From NCBI RefSeq assembly GCF_932526225.1, contig NC_064042.1, positions 5,627,001 to 5,691,000 of the forward strand: a stretch of 64,000 nt of DNA, written 5' to 3'. This document shows, in pieces, positions 28,007 to 39,900 of the stretch. Within the stretch, counting starts at the first letter, position 1. Each line of letters opens with the position of its first letter. The notes under the pieces are model-generated. The model saw only the letters and a list, made by a program, of their open reading frames with translations. It did not search any database and was not told the DNA's origin. Position numbers and translations under genes: made by a program. Origin of the DNA: Nematostella vectensis. Taxonomy: Eukaryota; Cnidaria; Anthozoa; Actiniaria; Edwardsiidae.

Positions 28007-31000
28007 ATGGATAATGAGGGCAAGCCCTTCACTCACTGGGGCGTGGTCGAGTGGGAGAGGGTACAACGGGTGTGGCCAAACTTGCCCGTCATTTTCGTGT
28101 TCCTCTTAATATGGGGGATGGAGATCAGTCCGCTTACGCCAGCCCAGCAGATTCCGTTACTGAAGGTGTGCTACGACATCGCCTTCTTGCTAAGAGACAG
28201 TGAGATGATGGTGGCGGTGTATTGGGCTGCGGGTTACGTGTATTGTGAGATGCGTCTGTTTGACCAAGCACTGGCATGTTTCTCAACGGTACTAGAAATT
28301 GCAAAAGCAACAGGCAGCATAAAGCTGCAGGCAACATGTTATAATGACATGGGCCGTACCTATAACAACCTTCATAACTACAACAAGGCACTGGACTACT
28401 TCAAGCAGTCACTAAACGCCTTCATGAAGACTGGGGAAGAGCGTAAAAAAGCAGGTGCTTATAAAAATATCGGTGCTATCTACAGCTCCCTCGGTGACGA
28501 TGGTCAAGCCATGGAGAACTTCAAACATGCGTTATGTATACTCGAGAAGTCCGGGGAAGAGCGTGAACAAGCCGATGTTTATAACAATATCGGTATAGCC
28601 TACAAGTCCCTCGGTGACAATGGTCAAGCCATGGAGAACTTCAAACATGCGTTATGTATACTCGAGAAGTCCGGGGAAGAGCGTGAACAAGCAAATATTT
28701 ATAACAATATCGGTATAGTTTACGAGTCCCTCGGTGACAATGGTCAAGCGATGGAGAACTACAAACACGCGTTATGTATACACGAGAAGTTTGGGGAAGA
28801 GCGTGAACAAGCAAATGTTTATAAAAAAATCGGTACTCTTTACATAACCCTCGGTGACAATGGTCAAGCCATGAAGAACCTCAAAAATGCATTATGTATA
28901 TACGAGAAGTTCGGGGAAGAGCGTAAACAAGCCGATGTTTATAAAAATATAGGTGCTGTGTTCATTTCCCTCGGTGACAATGGTCAAGCTATGGTGAACT
29001 TCAAAAATGCGTTATGTATATACGAGAAGTTCGGGGAAGAGTGTAAACAAGCAGATGTTTATAACAATATAGGTATAGTCTACAATTCCCTCGGTGACAA
29101 TGGTAAAGCCATGGAGAACTACAAACATGCGTTATGTATATACGAGAAGTTCGGGGAAGAGCGTGGACAAGCCGATGTTAATAGCAATATCGGTGATATG
29201 TTCAAGTCCCTCGGTGACAATGGTCAAGCCATGGTGAACTACAAAAATGCGTTATGTATATACGAGAAGTTCGGGGAAGAGTGTAAACAAGCAGATGTTT
29301 ATAACAATATAGGTGCTGTGTTCAATTACCCCTGTGACAATGGTCAAGCCATGGTGAACCTCAAAAATGCGTTATGTATATACGAGAAGTTCGGGGAAGA
29401 GCCTAAACAAGCCCATGTTTATAACAATATCGGTGCTTTGTTGAAGTCCCTCGGTGACAATGGTCAAGCTATGGTGAACTACAAAAATGCGTTATGTATA
29501 CACGAGAAGTTCGGGGGAGAGCACGGTCAAGCAACCGTATATTTAAACATTGCTAATATTGCTCGAATTTATAATTCTGTGGAAGCAATGGAGCTTTACC
29601 GGTCTGCACTAGCTCTTTTTCAAAAACACGGTGACGTGATTCGTCAGGCTGAAACATGGCACAACATAGGTACCCTGTATCTGAATATGTCGGAGCATCC
29701 AGAGGCAGAGAAGAGTTTAAAAGAGAGTTTACGGCTTTATGAACTAGTATTTATGAACCTTGGAAGCCTCGAAAAATTGAAAATTACCGTTATAGAGACT
29801 TACATCAAAACATATCGTTGTCTTTTTTACGTCTCCATTATACTAGACAAACCAGAACAGGCGTTACGAGCAAGCGAACAAGGACGATCACGCGCTCTCA
29901 AAGATAGCCTACAAAAAAAATATGGACTAGAAAGCAATGCCCCCAGTGAGGACACACGCTATACAAGCTCACTATTCAGTGAAGACAATACGTCGTTTGT
30001 TGTCATTTGCTTGACACCAAAATGGCTTCATTTGTTTACACTTGCAAGCGGGAAGCCCTTGGTTACCGAATCGGTACCAAAAGAAATATTCTCAAGCGTC
30101 GAGTCTGAAATCAATGGAAAAGAGTGGTTACGAGACTACATAGACAGGATGGTAAATGAGGCAAATGCACACGTTCGTCTAAACCGTGACGAATCGTTTG
30201 AAGACAGATCCCTGAGATTGAGCTGCGATGACGACGGTGATGAGTCACGGCTATCATCCGTGTTAGCACGAGGCGTGAGAACAGCTACCGAGATTGAGAG
30301 GGCTCGCAAGTCGACTGAGGTCAGAGCCGAGCCAAGCGAGAACAGTGAAGACGGGAACTTCCCTGAAACAAGCTCGACAAATAGTGAGGCTACTGGTGGT
30401 ACACAGAATCAACCTCAACTACCTACCCAAGCTCCAATGAGCCAAGCCACAGGGATACCACAAGAAAGCGATGCAATCCCCTCTGTTAAAGTGCCGCAGG
30501 AGCACGAGGATGACACGTGTACACCACACCTACCAAGCGGTCCCGAGACACCCATACACCACGACCCGCTAGAAGTGTTGTACCGACTGCTGATCTCTCC
30601 AATTGAGGATCACCTCACTGAGCCTGAAGTGGTGTTCATTCCGGAAGATTTCACTTTCATGATTCCATTTGGGGCCATGAAAGACCCCGATGGGAGATTC
30701 TTGGCTGAGCGAAAACGCATCCGGACTGGCCCATCGCTGTCTACCCTCAAGCTGCTGAGGGAGTGTCCTGAACACAAACACAGCAAGCAGAGTGTGCTGG
30801 TTGTCGCCAACCCGAGATCTAATGTGAACGTTGAGTGGCCCGATAAGTTCGGACAACTTAAGGTCAAGCCATTCAGTGATACATTTGCAGGTCTCCCTAA
30901 GGCAAGTGAAGAAGCAAAAATGATCCGCGATCTTCTGCCCGATGTGACTTGTCTGATGGAAGAGCGAGCAACAAAGAATGCGATCCTTGCCAAGCTCAAG

Positions 31001-31459
31001 GAGGGTGTCGGGATAGTCCATATCGCATCGCATGGCAACGCAAGGACAGGGAAAATCCTAGTAGCCCCTGGACCACGCCCACATGACGAAATCGCGCCCT
31101 CCAAAGACTTCCTTCTGACAATGGAGGAGATCTACTCGTGCCAAATCAACGCGCGTCTTGTTGTGCTGTGCTGCTGCCATAGCGGTAGAGGCGAGATCAG
31201 AGCCGAGGGTGTAATGGGACACACCCGAGCGTTCCTCGCTGCAGGAGCGCGCTCTGTTCTTGCCACACTATGGCAGATCAGCGATGAGGCTACGCTTTAC
31301 TTCATGAAGCGTTTTTATCGCCACCTGGTCAGTGGACGGACTGCTAGTGCAAGTCTCCAACAGACTATCCGCGACACAATCGCCGACAAAGACAAATACA
31401 GCCACCCGTACTACTGGGGGGCATTTATCTTAGTCGGCGACGATGTTACTCTGACGTGA
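28007..31459 (+). CDS. TPR-CHAT protein 1 (TTC28-like, CHAT protease domain)
   Basis: 1150 aa in a single uninterrupted exon. An N-terminal helical region (1-107) is followed by a degenerate TPR (about 108-148), nine near-identical 40-residue TPRs (149-508; consensus ADVYNNIGxVYKSLGDNGQA) and two or more diverged TPRs to about 590. A low-complexity Ser/Glu/Thr/Pro linker (about 700-850) leads to a CHAT domain (about 852-1148). The CHAT dyad is visible as H1009 in HIASHGN and C1057 in CCCHSG, and the domain ends YYWGAFILVGDD. CHAT is a caspase-like cysteine protease fold; fused to TPRs it usually acts as a regulated protease, but substrates of the cnidarian paralogues are unknown. Repeat 9 has YPCD where SLGD is usual. 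Convergent with the LU gene. No signal peptide. Confidence 0.93.
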   Translation: MDNEGKPFTHWGVVEWERVQRVWPNLPVIFVFLLIWGMEISPLTPAQQIPLLKVCYDIAFLLRDSEMMVAVYWAAGYVYCEMRLFDQALACFSTVLEIAKATGSIKLQATCYNDMGRTYNNLHNYNKALDYFKQSLNAFMKTGEERKKAGAYKNIGAIYSSLGDDGQAMENFKHALCILEKSGEEREQADVYNNIGIAYKSLGDNGQAMENFKHALCILEKSGEEREQANIYNNIGIVYESLGDNGQAMENYKHALCIHEKFGEEREQANVYKKIGTLYITLGDNGQAMKNLKNALCIYEKFGEERKQADVYKNIGAVFISLGDNGQAMVNFKNALCIYEKFGEECKQADVYNNIGIVYNSLGDNGKAMENYKHALCIYEKFGEERGQADVNSNIGDMFKSLGDNGQAMVNYKNALCIYEKFGEECKQADVYNNIGAVFNYPCDNGQAMVNLKNALCIYEKFGEEPKQAHVYNNIGALLKSLGDNGQAMVNYKNALCIHEKFGGEHGQATVYLNIANIARIYNSVEAMELYRSALALFQKHGDVIRQAETWHNIGTLYLNMSEHPEAEKSLKESLRLYELVFMNLGSLEKLKITVIETYIKTYRCLFYVSIILDKPEQALRASEQGRSRALKDSLQKKYGLESNAPSEDTRYTSSLFSEDNTSFVVICLTPKWLHLFTLASGKPLVTESVPKEIFSSVESEINGKEWLRDYIDRMVNEANAHVRLNRDESFEDRSLRLSCDDDGDESRLSSVLARGVRTATEIERARKSTEVRAEPSENSEDGNFPETSSTNSEATGGTQNQPQLPTQAPMSQATGIPQESDAIPSVKVPQEHEDDTCTPHLPSGPETPIHHDPLEVLYRLLISPIEDHLTEPEVVFIPEDFTFMIPFGAMKDPDGRFLAERKRIRTGPSLSTLKLLRECPEHKHSKQSVLVVANPRSNVNVEWPDKFGQLKVKPFSDTFAGLPKASEEAKMIRDLLPDVTCLMEERATKNAILAKLKEGVGIVHIASHGNARTGKILVAPGPRPHDEIAPSKDFLLTMEEIYSCQINARLVVLCCCHSGRGEIRAEGVMGHTRAFLAAGARSVLATLWQISDEATLYFMKRFYRHLVSGRTASASLQQTIRDTIADKDKYSHPYYWGAFILVGDDVTLT

Positions 31460-31650
31460 TGTTGTGAATAATGAGGGCTTAAATGAAGCTCAACATATCA
31501 AAGCGTATAAATGGACGATGTTACTCTCACGTAAAGATGTAAATAATAAAAGCTTTAATGAAGCATAACTTATCATAGTGTATAAATGGACGATGTTACT
31601 CTATTATAAAGTTGTAAATAGTGTGTGCTTAATTTCAGTTCATCACATCT
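31439..31650 (+). repeat. Degenerate tandem repeat of the gene's 3' end
   Basis: The last codons and stop (GACGATGTTACTCT...) plus about 60 nt of 3'UTR are repeated about three times, roughly 80 bp each. An AATAAA at 31545 could serve as a polyadenylation signal. The same array follows TPR-CHAT gene 2. Confidence 0.75.
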
Positions 31651-33093
31651 TTCTGTATGAGGGAGCCATTTCATTCTAAAATAGAGTTTTAAATAAGGTA
31701 AATTATTGTATTGGTGTAGCTCCGTGTTACCTCTCTGTTTGAAAGAGCGATTTATTTGTAATGTTGTTATCAATAGAGACAAGCTCTATTGCTTCGCTAG
31801 ATATCATGGGATGCTTGTATCGAGAAATATCTAGAAACAGAAGTGTATATATTTGTAAAATTGAGATTTGTAATTTAAAGCACATTAAGAATACATGTTT
31901 TTTGTCACGCGGGAAAATATCGCTGGGTGTTGGGGCTACGCTACTACTTGCTACGCGGAAAATTATTGCTTGGAGTCGGGATGCGCTAGTACTAGCCAAG
32001 CGGGAAATCAATACTAGGTGATGGGTTTCGCTATTTTTATAACTTTAGCATTTTTGTCAATTTACCGCCAACTTATGCCGGGAGTTGATGATGCGTTTTG
32101 TTTAGTCATGAGTCAACGGGAATTGGCCCCTCCCCAATTGTAGGCGGGTCCATATTGTTTTCAAGATATTCGTGAATCGTAAATCGAGCACCTATGCCCG
32201 TTCCGTATTCATCAACCACCGGTAGAAAGTTGGTTTTGACTTCGGGAGCAGGTAACTCTAGGTATCGTCTAGGTCTAGTGAAATTCTGGTATAGCCAGAA
32301 TTGGTATTAAGGAAGCAAGTGCAAAAATGATTGGGATGTTGTCAATCATTGTGGTCACGCATGAAGATTGTCATGCGTACTTGTTCGGCAAGCATGAAGT
32401 GCGTTACCTCCGAAGTCAACAATAATCGTATAATCATTATGTAGGTCACGGCAAGTCCAAGGGTAACCCACTGGCATTGCTGCGTTGGAATGTCTTCCTT
32501 CGAACACCCATTGGCCGAGAACCTTTATCCAAACGAAACTAAACGTTTTTCGGGGTGTCGGTGAAGGTCTCTTGTTTGGGCTTGCCGTCATTAGAAAGCA
32601 TACAAAAGGGATGCGGTACGATACCCCATCTTCATGTTAAAATTACTTTGGTAAAGTAGCGTTTGTAACAGCGACCAAGTAAACCCGGTACCGTCCCCAC
32701 ATGTCGTCTCTATCGTTTGTGATCTGCGGGGGGGGGGGGGGGGAAGGGTTAGGGGTTTAAACTCCCCCTTCCCCCCTTGGGCTGTCTTTTTCCATTATTT
32801 TCATTGTATCTTTTCATTCCATAATGGTTACGAAGGTAAAATAATAATAATGATGGGTCAACCCCCCCTCCCTTGGCAAAAAGCTAGATCCGACCCTTGT
32901 TATCAACTTAAAATATCAAGGCATTTTTTTATGACTTTAAAAAGCGCGAGAAAGCATCAATTTTCGTAGATTGGTAAATTGGGAAAAAACGAAACCTTGA
33001 GAAACTCTCTAAGACGCTAAATAACAAAACAAATACTCTAGGTACGGATAAACTCAAGACAACTCACTACAACTAGGTACCATAAACTAACTA
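31651..33093. other. Spacer between TPR-CHAT gene 1 and a TIR element
   Basis: Holds an A/T-rich 3' region, the possible coding remnant at 32106-32591, a G-run near 32728 and a CTAGATCCGACCC repeat end near 32883. Nothing else was recognised. Confidence 0.4.
32106..32591 (-). pseudogene. Unrecognised coding remnant, two open segments in one frame
   Basis: Segment one (32591-32355) includes GQWVFEGRHSNAAMPVGYPW and ends at TGA. Segment two (about 32306-32106), in the same frame, includes RRYLELPAPEVKTNFLPVVD. The amino-acid use looks protein-like rather than random. In unit 4 the same frame has further stops (TGG to TAG, and AGA to TGA), so it is not maintained. The 50 bp between segments might be an intron remnant, but the phases do not fit. 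Family unknown; a decayed host or transposon gene is likely. Confidence 0.35.
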
Positions 33094-33698
33094 AGGGAAA
33101 GTTCATTTATTTTAGGGGGGGGGGGCGTGAGAAGTTCGATTAAAGTAAGTGTTAAAATTAATTGCCTCCCCCCTTTAGGAGGAACAACATTTTCCAAGAT
33201 GCGACTAAATCCAGATTGTCAACCTGATAAAGGTTGATGCTATAGATAATACACAAACAAAATGGCTTGACGATCTTCTCCATGCAAGAAAACCGCAGCA
33301 CCACAGATATGAGCGGGGATGTTAATGACGAAGATGAGCGCTTGTAGCATTAAAACATTTTGTTGATTTTTTCAAGCATTTTCTAAAGATTATCTAGCGG
33401 AAACCATGAAAAAATTGTATAGAGTTTATATACAGGTTTGCATTGCATACGTAAAGCGTGGCTTAATACATATCCTGGACTCATGGATTGTGGATGCCAA
33501 ATACTAAACTGCCCCGAAACCGAGACTTGTTGAACCAAAAAGTCTGATTTGAAACTTGGGCAAATTTTATAGAAAGGACAACACCCAAGGAATCAGTGCC
33601 CCCCCTTTTCAAAATCAATAATTTTTTCGAAGCCCTCCTCCCTCTTCCCCACGGTATCCCCACTGACCCCCCTTCCGGATAATAAATGAACTTTCCCT
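33094..33698. mobile_element. 605-bp TIR element
   Basis: Perfect 18-bp terminal inverted repeats AGGGAAAGTTCATTTATT. Both flanks show a similar GTACCATAAACT(A/C)ACTA sequence. No transposase. The unit 4 copy keeps the left end (53216) but has lost the right end in a 612-bp deletion matching 33427-34038. The same terminal theme (GTTCATTTA) bounds the G-run repeat in units 1 and 2. Confidence 0.65.
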
Positions 33699-34189
33699 AA
33701 GTACCATAAACTCACTACAGCTCGACATCGTTTTTGGGTATCATTTTTATCGCATTGAAAGTTATTCATGATAGGAGGACTCTGGGAAGGAGGGCTCTGA
33801 TTTTTTTTGTTGAAAATATGCGGCCCTCCCCCTAGACACACGAAAAACAAATATAGTACCCCCCCCCCCCAGCCATAGGATAAAAAATGGCTCTCCCCTC
33901 ATACAAACAACCCTAACACAAATGTGTGTGTACGCTCGTGTGAACATGAAATTCATGGAAAGTGCACTTGTTAACGTCATTTGTACGGACCCTCCAAGTA
34001 CGGCAAATCCGCCCTGACCTAGTCCTTTTAGGCGCGTCTCCTGTCTGTCAACCTTATATCAGTCACTCTCCGAATTATCAAGTTCTCCATCACTATCTGA
34101 CCTATCACATCGCTACGTTTTCTCCTCTGAATTGCCACTTTCTGGCCCTAGCGTTCACTACAGTCCTTCGTGCAAGGTGATGGCATCGA

Positions 34190-34548
34190 CTTGATCGCCC
34201 TCCAACATCCTCTTCTAGCAGTTAAGCTTCTCCTTCTCTATGTATAGACTAAGGGCCGACATCTTTAGCTCCTTGGGATTTCCATCTCTTTTTGGGTGTA
34301 CCCAATCATAGTTGTCATACTTTTTCAAACTTTTTTTGTCGCTCAGCCTCCTCCTTGGCTTCCTCTTTCTTTTCTTCAACACATACAAGCGGATTGGCTG
34401 AAGGGGGGTGCGCAGTCATAGGTATCATATGGAAAAAGCGTAGTATTTGAAGATTCTTTAATAAGAAATCACCCACGTATAGGCCGCAAGGGGGTGGGGG
34501 GGGGGGTGAGAGCACCCTGCGGACCCCCCCTTTGTACGCGCCTGTCAT
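34190..34548 (-). other. Transposon-derived remnant and dispersed repeat
   Basis: Minus-strand sequence reads a lysine/glutamate-rich stretch and then KKYDNYDWVHPKRDGNPKEL, a pattern I associate loosely with mobile-element proteins; frames are broken by stops. The 34400-34548 part is a copy of the 150-bp repeat ending GTACGCGCCTG. Confidence 0.3.
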
Positions 34549-36920
34549 GGGCCTTTAGAAGGAAAAAAAGTCACCTGACTCTCGGCCATTTAAATGACTC
34601 ATCAAAGTCAACGGAGGAAATTGGACCATATTGTAATAAATCCTACTCCATGTCCCTTCTATAGCATTTATCTGACGATGACTTTTAGAATGATGCTAAG
34701 AAATTATACATGTTAATTGCACAACGGCCAATTAATGGTTGACTCGTGAAGTGACACAACTATAGGAGACAGTACTGTGCAGATTAATGAGTTCCATGCT
34801 GAGGTTTATATGATGGAGCAAAGAACTATTCCACACGAAATATTTGTTGAAAAAAATAGGACCCTCCCCCTAGAGATGTGAAAAAATTAGGACCCTTCCT
34901 TTAGACATGCGGAAAAAAATAAGATCCTCCCCCCAAAAAAATCAGAGCCCTCCTCCCCCCCTCCCCTCGCTAAATACTAAAGTAGCGAAAATCCCTGCCG
35001 ATGTCAAGTGACAAAACACATGCGCAACGTAAATAATCGAATAAACGACCGGGGCGTCGATGGTCCGAGGGGGGCGTTCAATAGGTAGGAGGCGTTTATT
35101 AGAGAGGGGCGTACTTTACAAACTATGAAAATATAACAAACCCAAGTGCATTGGGGTTCTAGTCCCAGTCATCAGGATCACGTTAAATTATAACCTTCGT
35201 AGCAAGCGTTTCTTCACATTTAGCAAGTGTCACACAGAAGAAACCAAGCTCAGATTAAGCAAAAGGGCAATTGAATTTGAATTTATATCACCGGAATTCC
35301 TATGCCGTTTGTTTTTAGGCTGGGAGGGAGGGTAGGGAGGGGAGGCGTTTGTTAGAGAGGGGCGTTCAATACAAATTTGTAAACCTAGGGGAGGGGGGGC
35401 GTTCATTAGATAGGAGGCGTTCTTATGATAGGGGGCATTTATTAGATAATTCACGGTATCCTTATCTCCAGGCCTTCCCTTCCCCACCAGCACAGAAAGA
35501 GCCCACAACTCTACCTCCCCCTTCCTGCCCCCAGGACCACTGGTACGTCTGTCTATTCGCGATAACAGATAAAACACACATATTGAGTTGCAGTAAAAGC
35601 CGAGGAATTGTGTTGTTTTTATAGATTCTCGTAACAAGCACAGTAGAATTTAAAGGTTTTTTTTACAGAAGAATAAATAAATCAATTAAACGTTTTTCTT
35701 CTACATCATCAACATATTATTTAAAAAAAGGCTTGTATATCTTGTACTTCCTAAATACACTGATTGAAACTGCTTCATTTTAACCTTTGTGCATAATGAT
35801 AAATTCTATTGGCCTTCTGTCAAATGATATAAAAGTGATCACTTGTATACCGTCTGTTCGATAACACCCAAGGCCACCAAGGCTGTGTCTTCGCAGATGT
35901 GAGCCGCCATATATCCGAGATATAGGAAGAAAAAAAAGGGTATTAGTATATAATCAAATATATAAACGAATTGACTGTTGAATGGCAGAAAAATTGGGAT
36001 AGCTATTTAAAATGATGATGTTGGAAGAAGTGACACTTGTCAGATCTACCAAAGAGGGAAACGAGTTGACGGGCTGTTTATCGATTTTACTCGAAAAAAT
36101 CCCGATGCTTTCCCCTTCTTTCTGTCCCTTTTTAGAGGATATCAATGCAGTTTTTATTTTCACATAGAATATGAATCCTTATCGTGTCGTAACATAAGGT
36201 ACAAATAACGCAGTATTACAGAGGAAAATGTAGCTCCACACCCATCTCTTTTATTGATTTCTTTCAAGATGACAGGGCTTCCTGTGTTGAGGAAAGGTGA
36301 CTGGGACGAGTAAATTTCGCTCTTCTTTCCCACAGGATTCCCAAAAAGGAAATAAAGATGTTTGCGGAGGCGGCTACGAAAAATGCTGTGTCTAGTAATA
36401 AAGTGTTGTTGTAACACCAAGGAAGCATCTTTTGGATTGTGGTCGAATACACAAGTTGTTCCAGCAATGTTGCACCGATGTTGTCCCGTGTAAACACCGC
36501 CAACATTGCTGAAAAACACACACAACATTACTGAGCACAGCAATGCTGTGCTTAATGTGCACCATGTTGGGTAATGTTGCGAAGATCGACAACATTTCCA
36601 TTTTGCTCTGCAATGGGTGTAGTTAACAACAAACACACAAACAGTCTTCATAAAGTATTGTTTGAATTCAGCGACTGTTTTTTGTTGAAGGTTATTTTTG
36701 TTATGATAAACAAATATAACTCCTTAACTTTGATCACGAAAATTATATCGACTAGCTGCAAGATACCAAATAAAAGGTTTAACCTTGATCAGTAACTATT
36801 ACGTAGTTATTGTGATTTAGGATAACAAGTCTTTCATGAAGCAAAGGTAAAAGATTCTCACGAGAAATTACGATCAAAACCAAAGTCGTCAATACTTGGC
36901 TGTTCCGCTACCACACTTAC
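34549..36920. other. Gene-poor spacer with GGGGCGTT-type repeats
   Basis: Contains two clusters of GGGGCGTT(T/C)A(T/A)TAG-like motifs (about 35050-35120 and 35340-35440), several C/G runs, and a region with recurring GCAACATT motifs (about 36420-36600). The latter could hold the last exon of the LU gene, with a possible acceptor at 36608, but the frame is not conserved in unit 4. No other gene was seen. Confidence 0.4.
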
Positions 36921-39900
36921 CTTTGCTCGATGGATGCGTTGTTGGATCGAAGGTTGATGCATCTACAAATCATCAATAAATAAACAACGTTACGAAAAAG
37001 AGAAAGGGGTCTCAGTTAGATGGGTAGGGCACCGTCAGGTGCACATCTAACAGTCGGGGCGGTGAGTCCCTTTGCTGAGGGGGAGGGGGTGGGGGGGATT
37101 TGGCAAGCACCTTGCGTACTTCCCCATTAAAGTACGCTAATGCTAACAGAATACTTTATGAAAAGGAGGAGGTCAGGCTCAAGAATATGACAGATTTGTA
37201 CTTGCCTTCTGTACTTGGTTGACCATAGCACAAAATTTGGTTGACCATAGCACAGAATTATTTAGGCAAGTAATTAGGCAAGACGGTGGCGTTAAGTTAC
37301 AACCAATTGCACAGGTTACTTTCATAACTAGATAGAGTGCAACACCGACCTGTTGTAGGTTGACTGGGAATTGCGTCACCGACATTACATAGACTTCCGC
37401 GGCAACACCCAGCAGAGCAGGATGCTAGGACCCCCCCTGCCAGTCTCTCGGCCATGATACACAGTGTTCTTTCTTCTTCACAAATAGTGGAATGAGCGCA
37501 TCGCTTGAGAGTGATTATCTCTCCTGGTCTTTGCCTTGTGGACACTCTACATGTGGAGAGACACAGAAACAACATTTTTCCCGCCATGTTCACGCGCGCG
37601 TACAAGAAGTATATTTTTCGCGTCCAAGGTAAAACTCCCGGATAATCGCGAGCGAGTCAGAAATAGACGGCCTACAAGCATTTGGTCATAGTGAAGCCAA
37701 ATCAAGTGGAGAGATAGGAGCAACGGTTTACATTCTTTAAGAATGCCAATCACCCACCCCTTTCTTATTGTTTATCATTGAAAATACAGCGGTTTATTCG
37801 CAAGGAACCTTTCAAAATAACAATCTACGAATGAAGTCTGATATGTTATTGACGGTATTTGATTGAGAATATCTTGGTAACTTTCTTGAATAAGCCGATG
37901 GAAATTGATGCTTTGTGTGACTCGCCAATTGAGCGGGAGCGTAAAAGGGCGGCGTGATTGGCCTTCTTTAAAGTCTTTTGATCCGGCTTGCGTGACGCGG
38001 CCCAATTTATTTGTCGCCCTCCTACCTTGCCGAATCTAATTATTTGGATTGGGCACATTTACAGTTGCATGTCTGAATCAATTAGGTTCGGCCCGACGCT
38101 GAGCACGGCCGCACCAAGTCGTGTCACACGACAAAAAGCACGAGGCCAATTCAAACGTCGTGCTCTCTTCATTGTTTTTATTGTTCTTATCAGTCTTATA
38201 CCGCTTATCAACAGTTTTTATACTACGATTATACTTAAAAAACAACCTAGAACCATATGAAAGTTGTATATATACAGAATATATTACACACAGTTGTAAA
38301 TAATTGTTGTAGTGTAGCAACATGCATGTTTTACGGGCCTATTTTTGAAAATAACGCATGGCAGGCGCAATCACCTGGCAGTCGTGCACCTGTCCGGGAC
38401 CACAGGTAGACCCATGAAGGAGTCCTTGCATACCACTTGGCACTCAGCCACCCCTTGGGTGCAATTAGTCTCGTAACACTTGAACCTTGGCCGCAAAGGT
38501 GCTGTAATTAGAATAGGGGATCACTGTCAATCCGAGTATCTCAGATATTCCAAGTACCAATTCCAAGAAAACCAATTCGAAATGAAAAAATAATGGTCAA
38601 TATAGTTACGCCAGATTAATAGGTAAACAAAAAGATCACATTTTCTCGTGTGTCGTCCTCTAATAGATGCACAGATGACGTCACAGTGTGTGTGTACAAA
38701 GAAGTATGCAACAAGACGTAATGAGAAAAACGGAATAGCCCAAACCAAGAAAAAATGAATTCATGCTCTCTTGCCCAAACGCATGACGAAGAGATAGAAA
38801 ATGTAGTCTAGTCATAGTTTAATGTAGCATTTTGCCTTGGTCGTGATGATATTTTCTTAGGGATCTTGTAAAGATAAAAGATATGAAAATCGTAGAAAAC
38901 TTCGGAAGTAGGTTGTTAAGTCGAGGGCCAACTCGAAAAAAAAAAGGGCAAATTGGAAAATCGAAAAAAAAATGCTGGTCTATATTTTTGCGCTATTTCT
39001 GATATTTTCTATAGTGTATTTTTTATTTTTTTATTATTTTCATCTCAGTTTGATATATATGAAGACTTTTTTATATATTTTTTTTAAATATTGTGCTTGT
39101 TCAAAAAAACGGATAGGGGATAGGAGGCTCCTCCATACAGTTTTTTTTTGGGGGGATTTTTGGAATGTTTTTAACTTTACAAGATCCCTTAGCCAACGTT
39201 TTATTTCCTGGAGCATAATTTATCTCTGGCCCCGGAAAGCCCTCGCTGATTCATATCTTACTTGCTGGAGATGGTGTTCCGATGGAATTGGGAGGGACTG
39301 TGGAATAGCAGAGCATAATTTAGATTTTTCTCCCCCCCCCCCCCCCCCCCCCACACACATACACACACAATTTAAAAATTATAAGGAAATGACCAGCATG
39401 GGCGTGCTGTGTCTCCCGATATTTTCTTAATATTTCTGTATTGTGCCCCTCCAATATTCCGAGGCCTGCTACGGTACTGACTTATCAGTATTCAACATAG
39501 CGACTTTGCCACGCAGATAAGCCAAACGGCCTGGTTGGGCTGTTCTGGGCTTATCAAAAATATCTTCCATATAATAATTAATCCATACAATAGTTGTTTG
39601 TTTTTTGTTTTAAACTCTCATCAAATTGGAAATATAATTTCCCCTTGTATATATTGATACGCTAGTAAAATAATGGAGCTGTTTCTATCGTAGGATGGAT
39701 TGAGTTTCACTTTGATCCAAGTGGATTTAGCAAATGAAATGACTCTTTGCATCGACTTTTTGCGACAGTAAAGGATTAGTCACAGCATTCGTCTTTATAT
39801 TCTCAACACGAAGCACTGTAACGTGCGTACAAATATCATCATCAACTTACTATAACATACTACAGATTTAATGCATGAGAAAGGAATACCTTCCATGGGT

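Noticed and set aside
30569-31104. Minus-strand frames of 154 and 164 codons opposite the CHAT domain
   Set aside because: Antisense shadows of a well-supported plus-strand gene.
36160-36651. Hydrophobic frame (TLSTALLCSVMLCVFF...) as membrane-anchor exon of the LU gene
   Set aside because: The acceptor at 36608 gives a different frame, and unit 4 has a one-base length change that destroys the hydrophobic frame; left unassigned.
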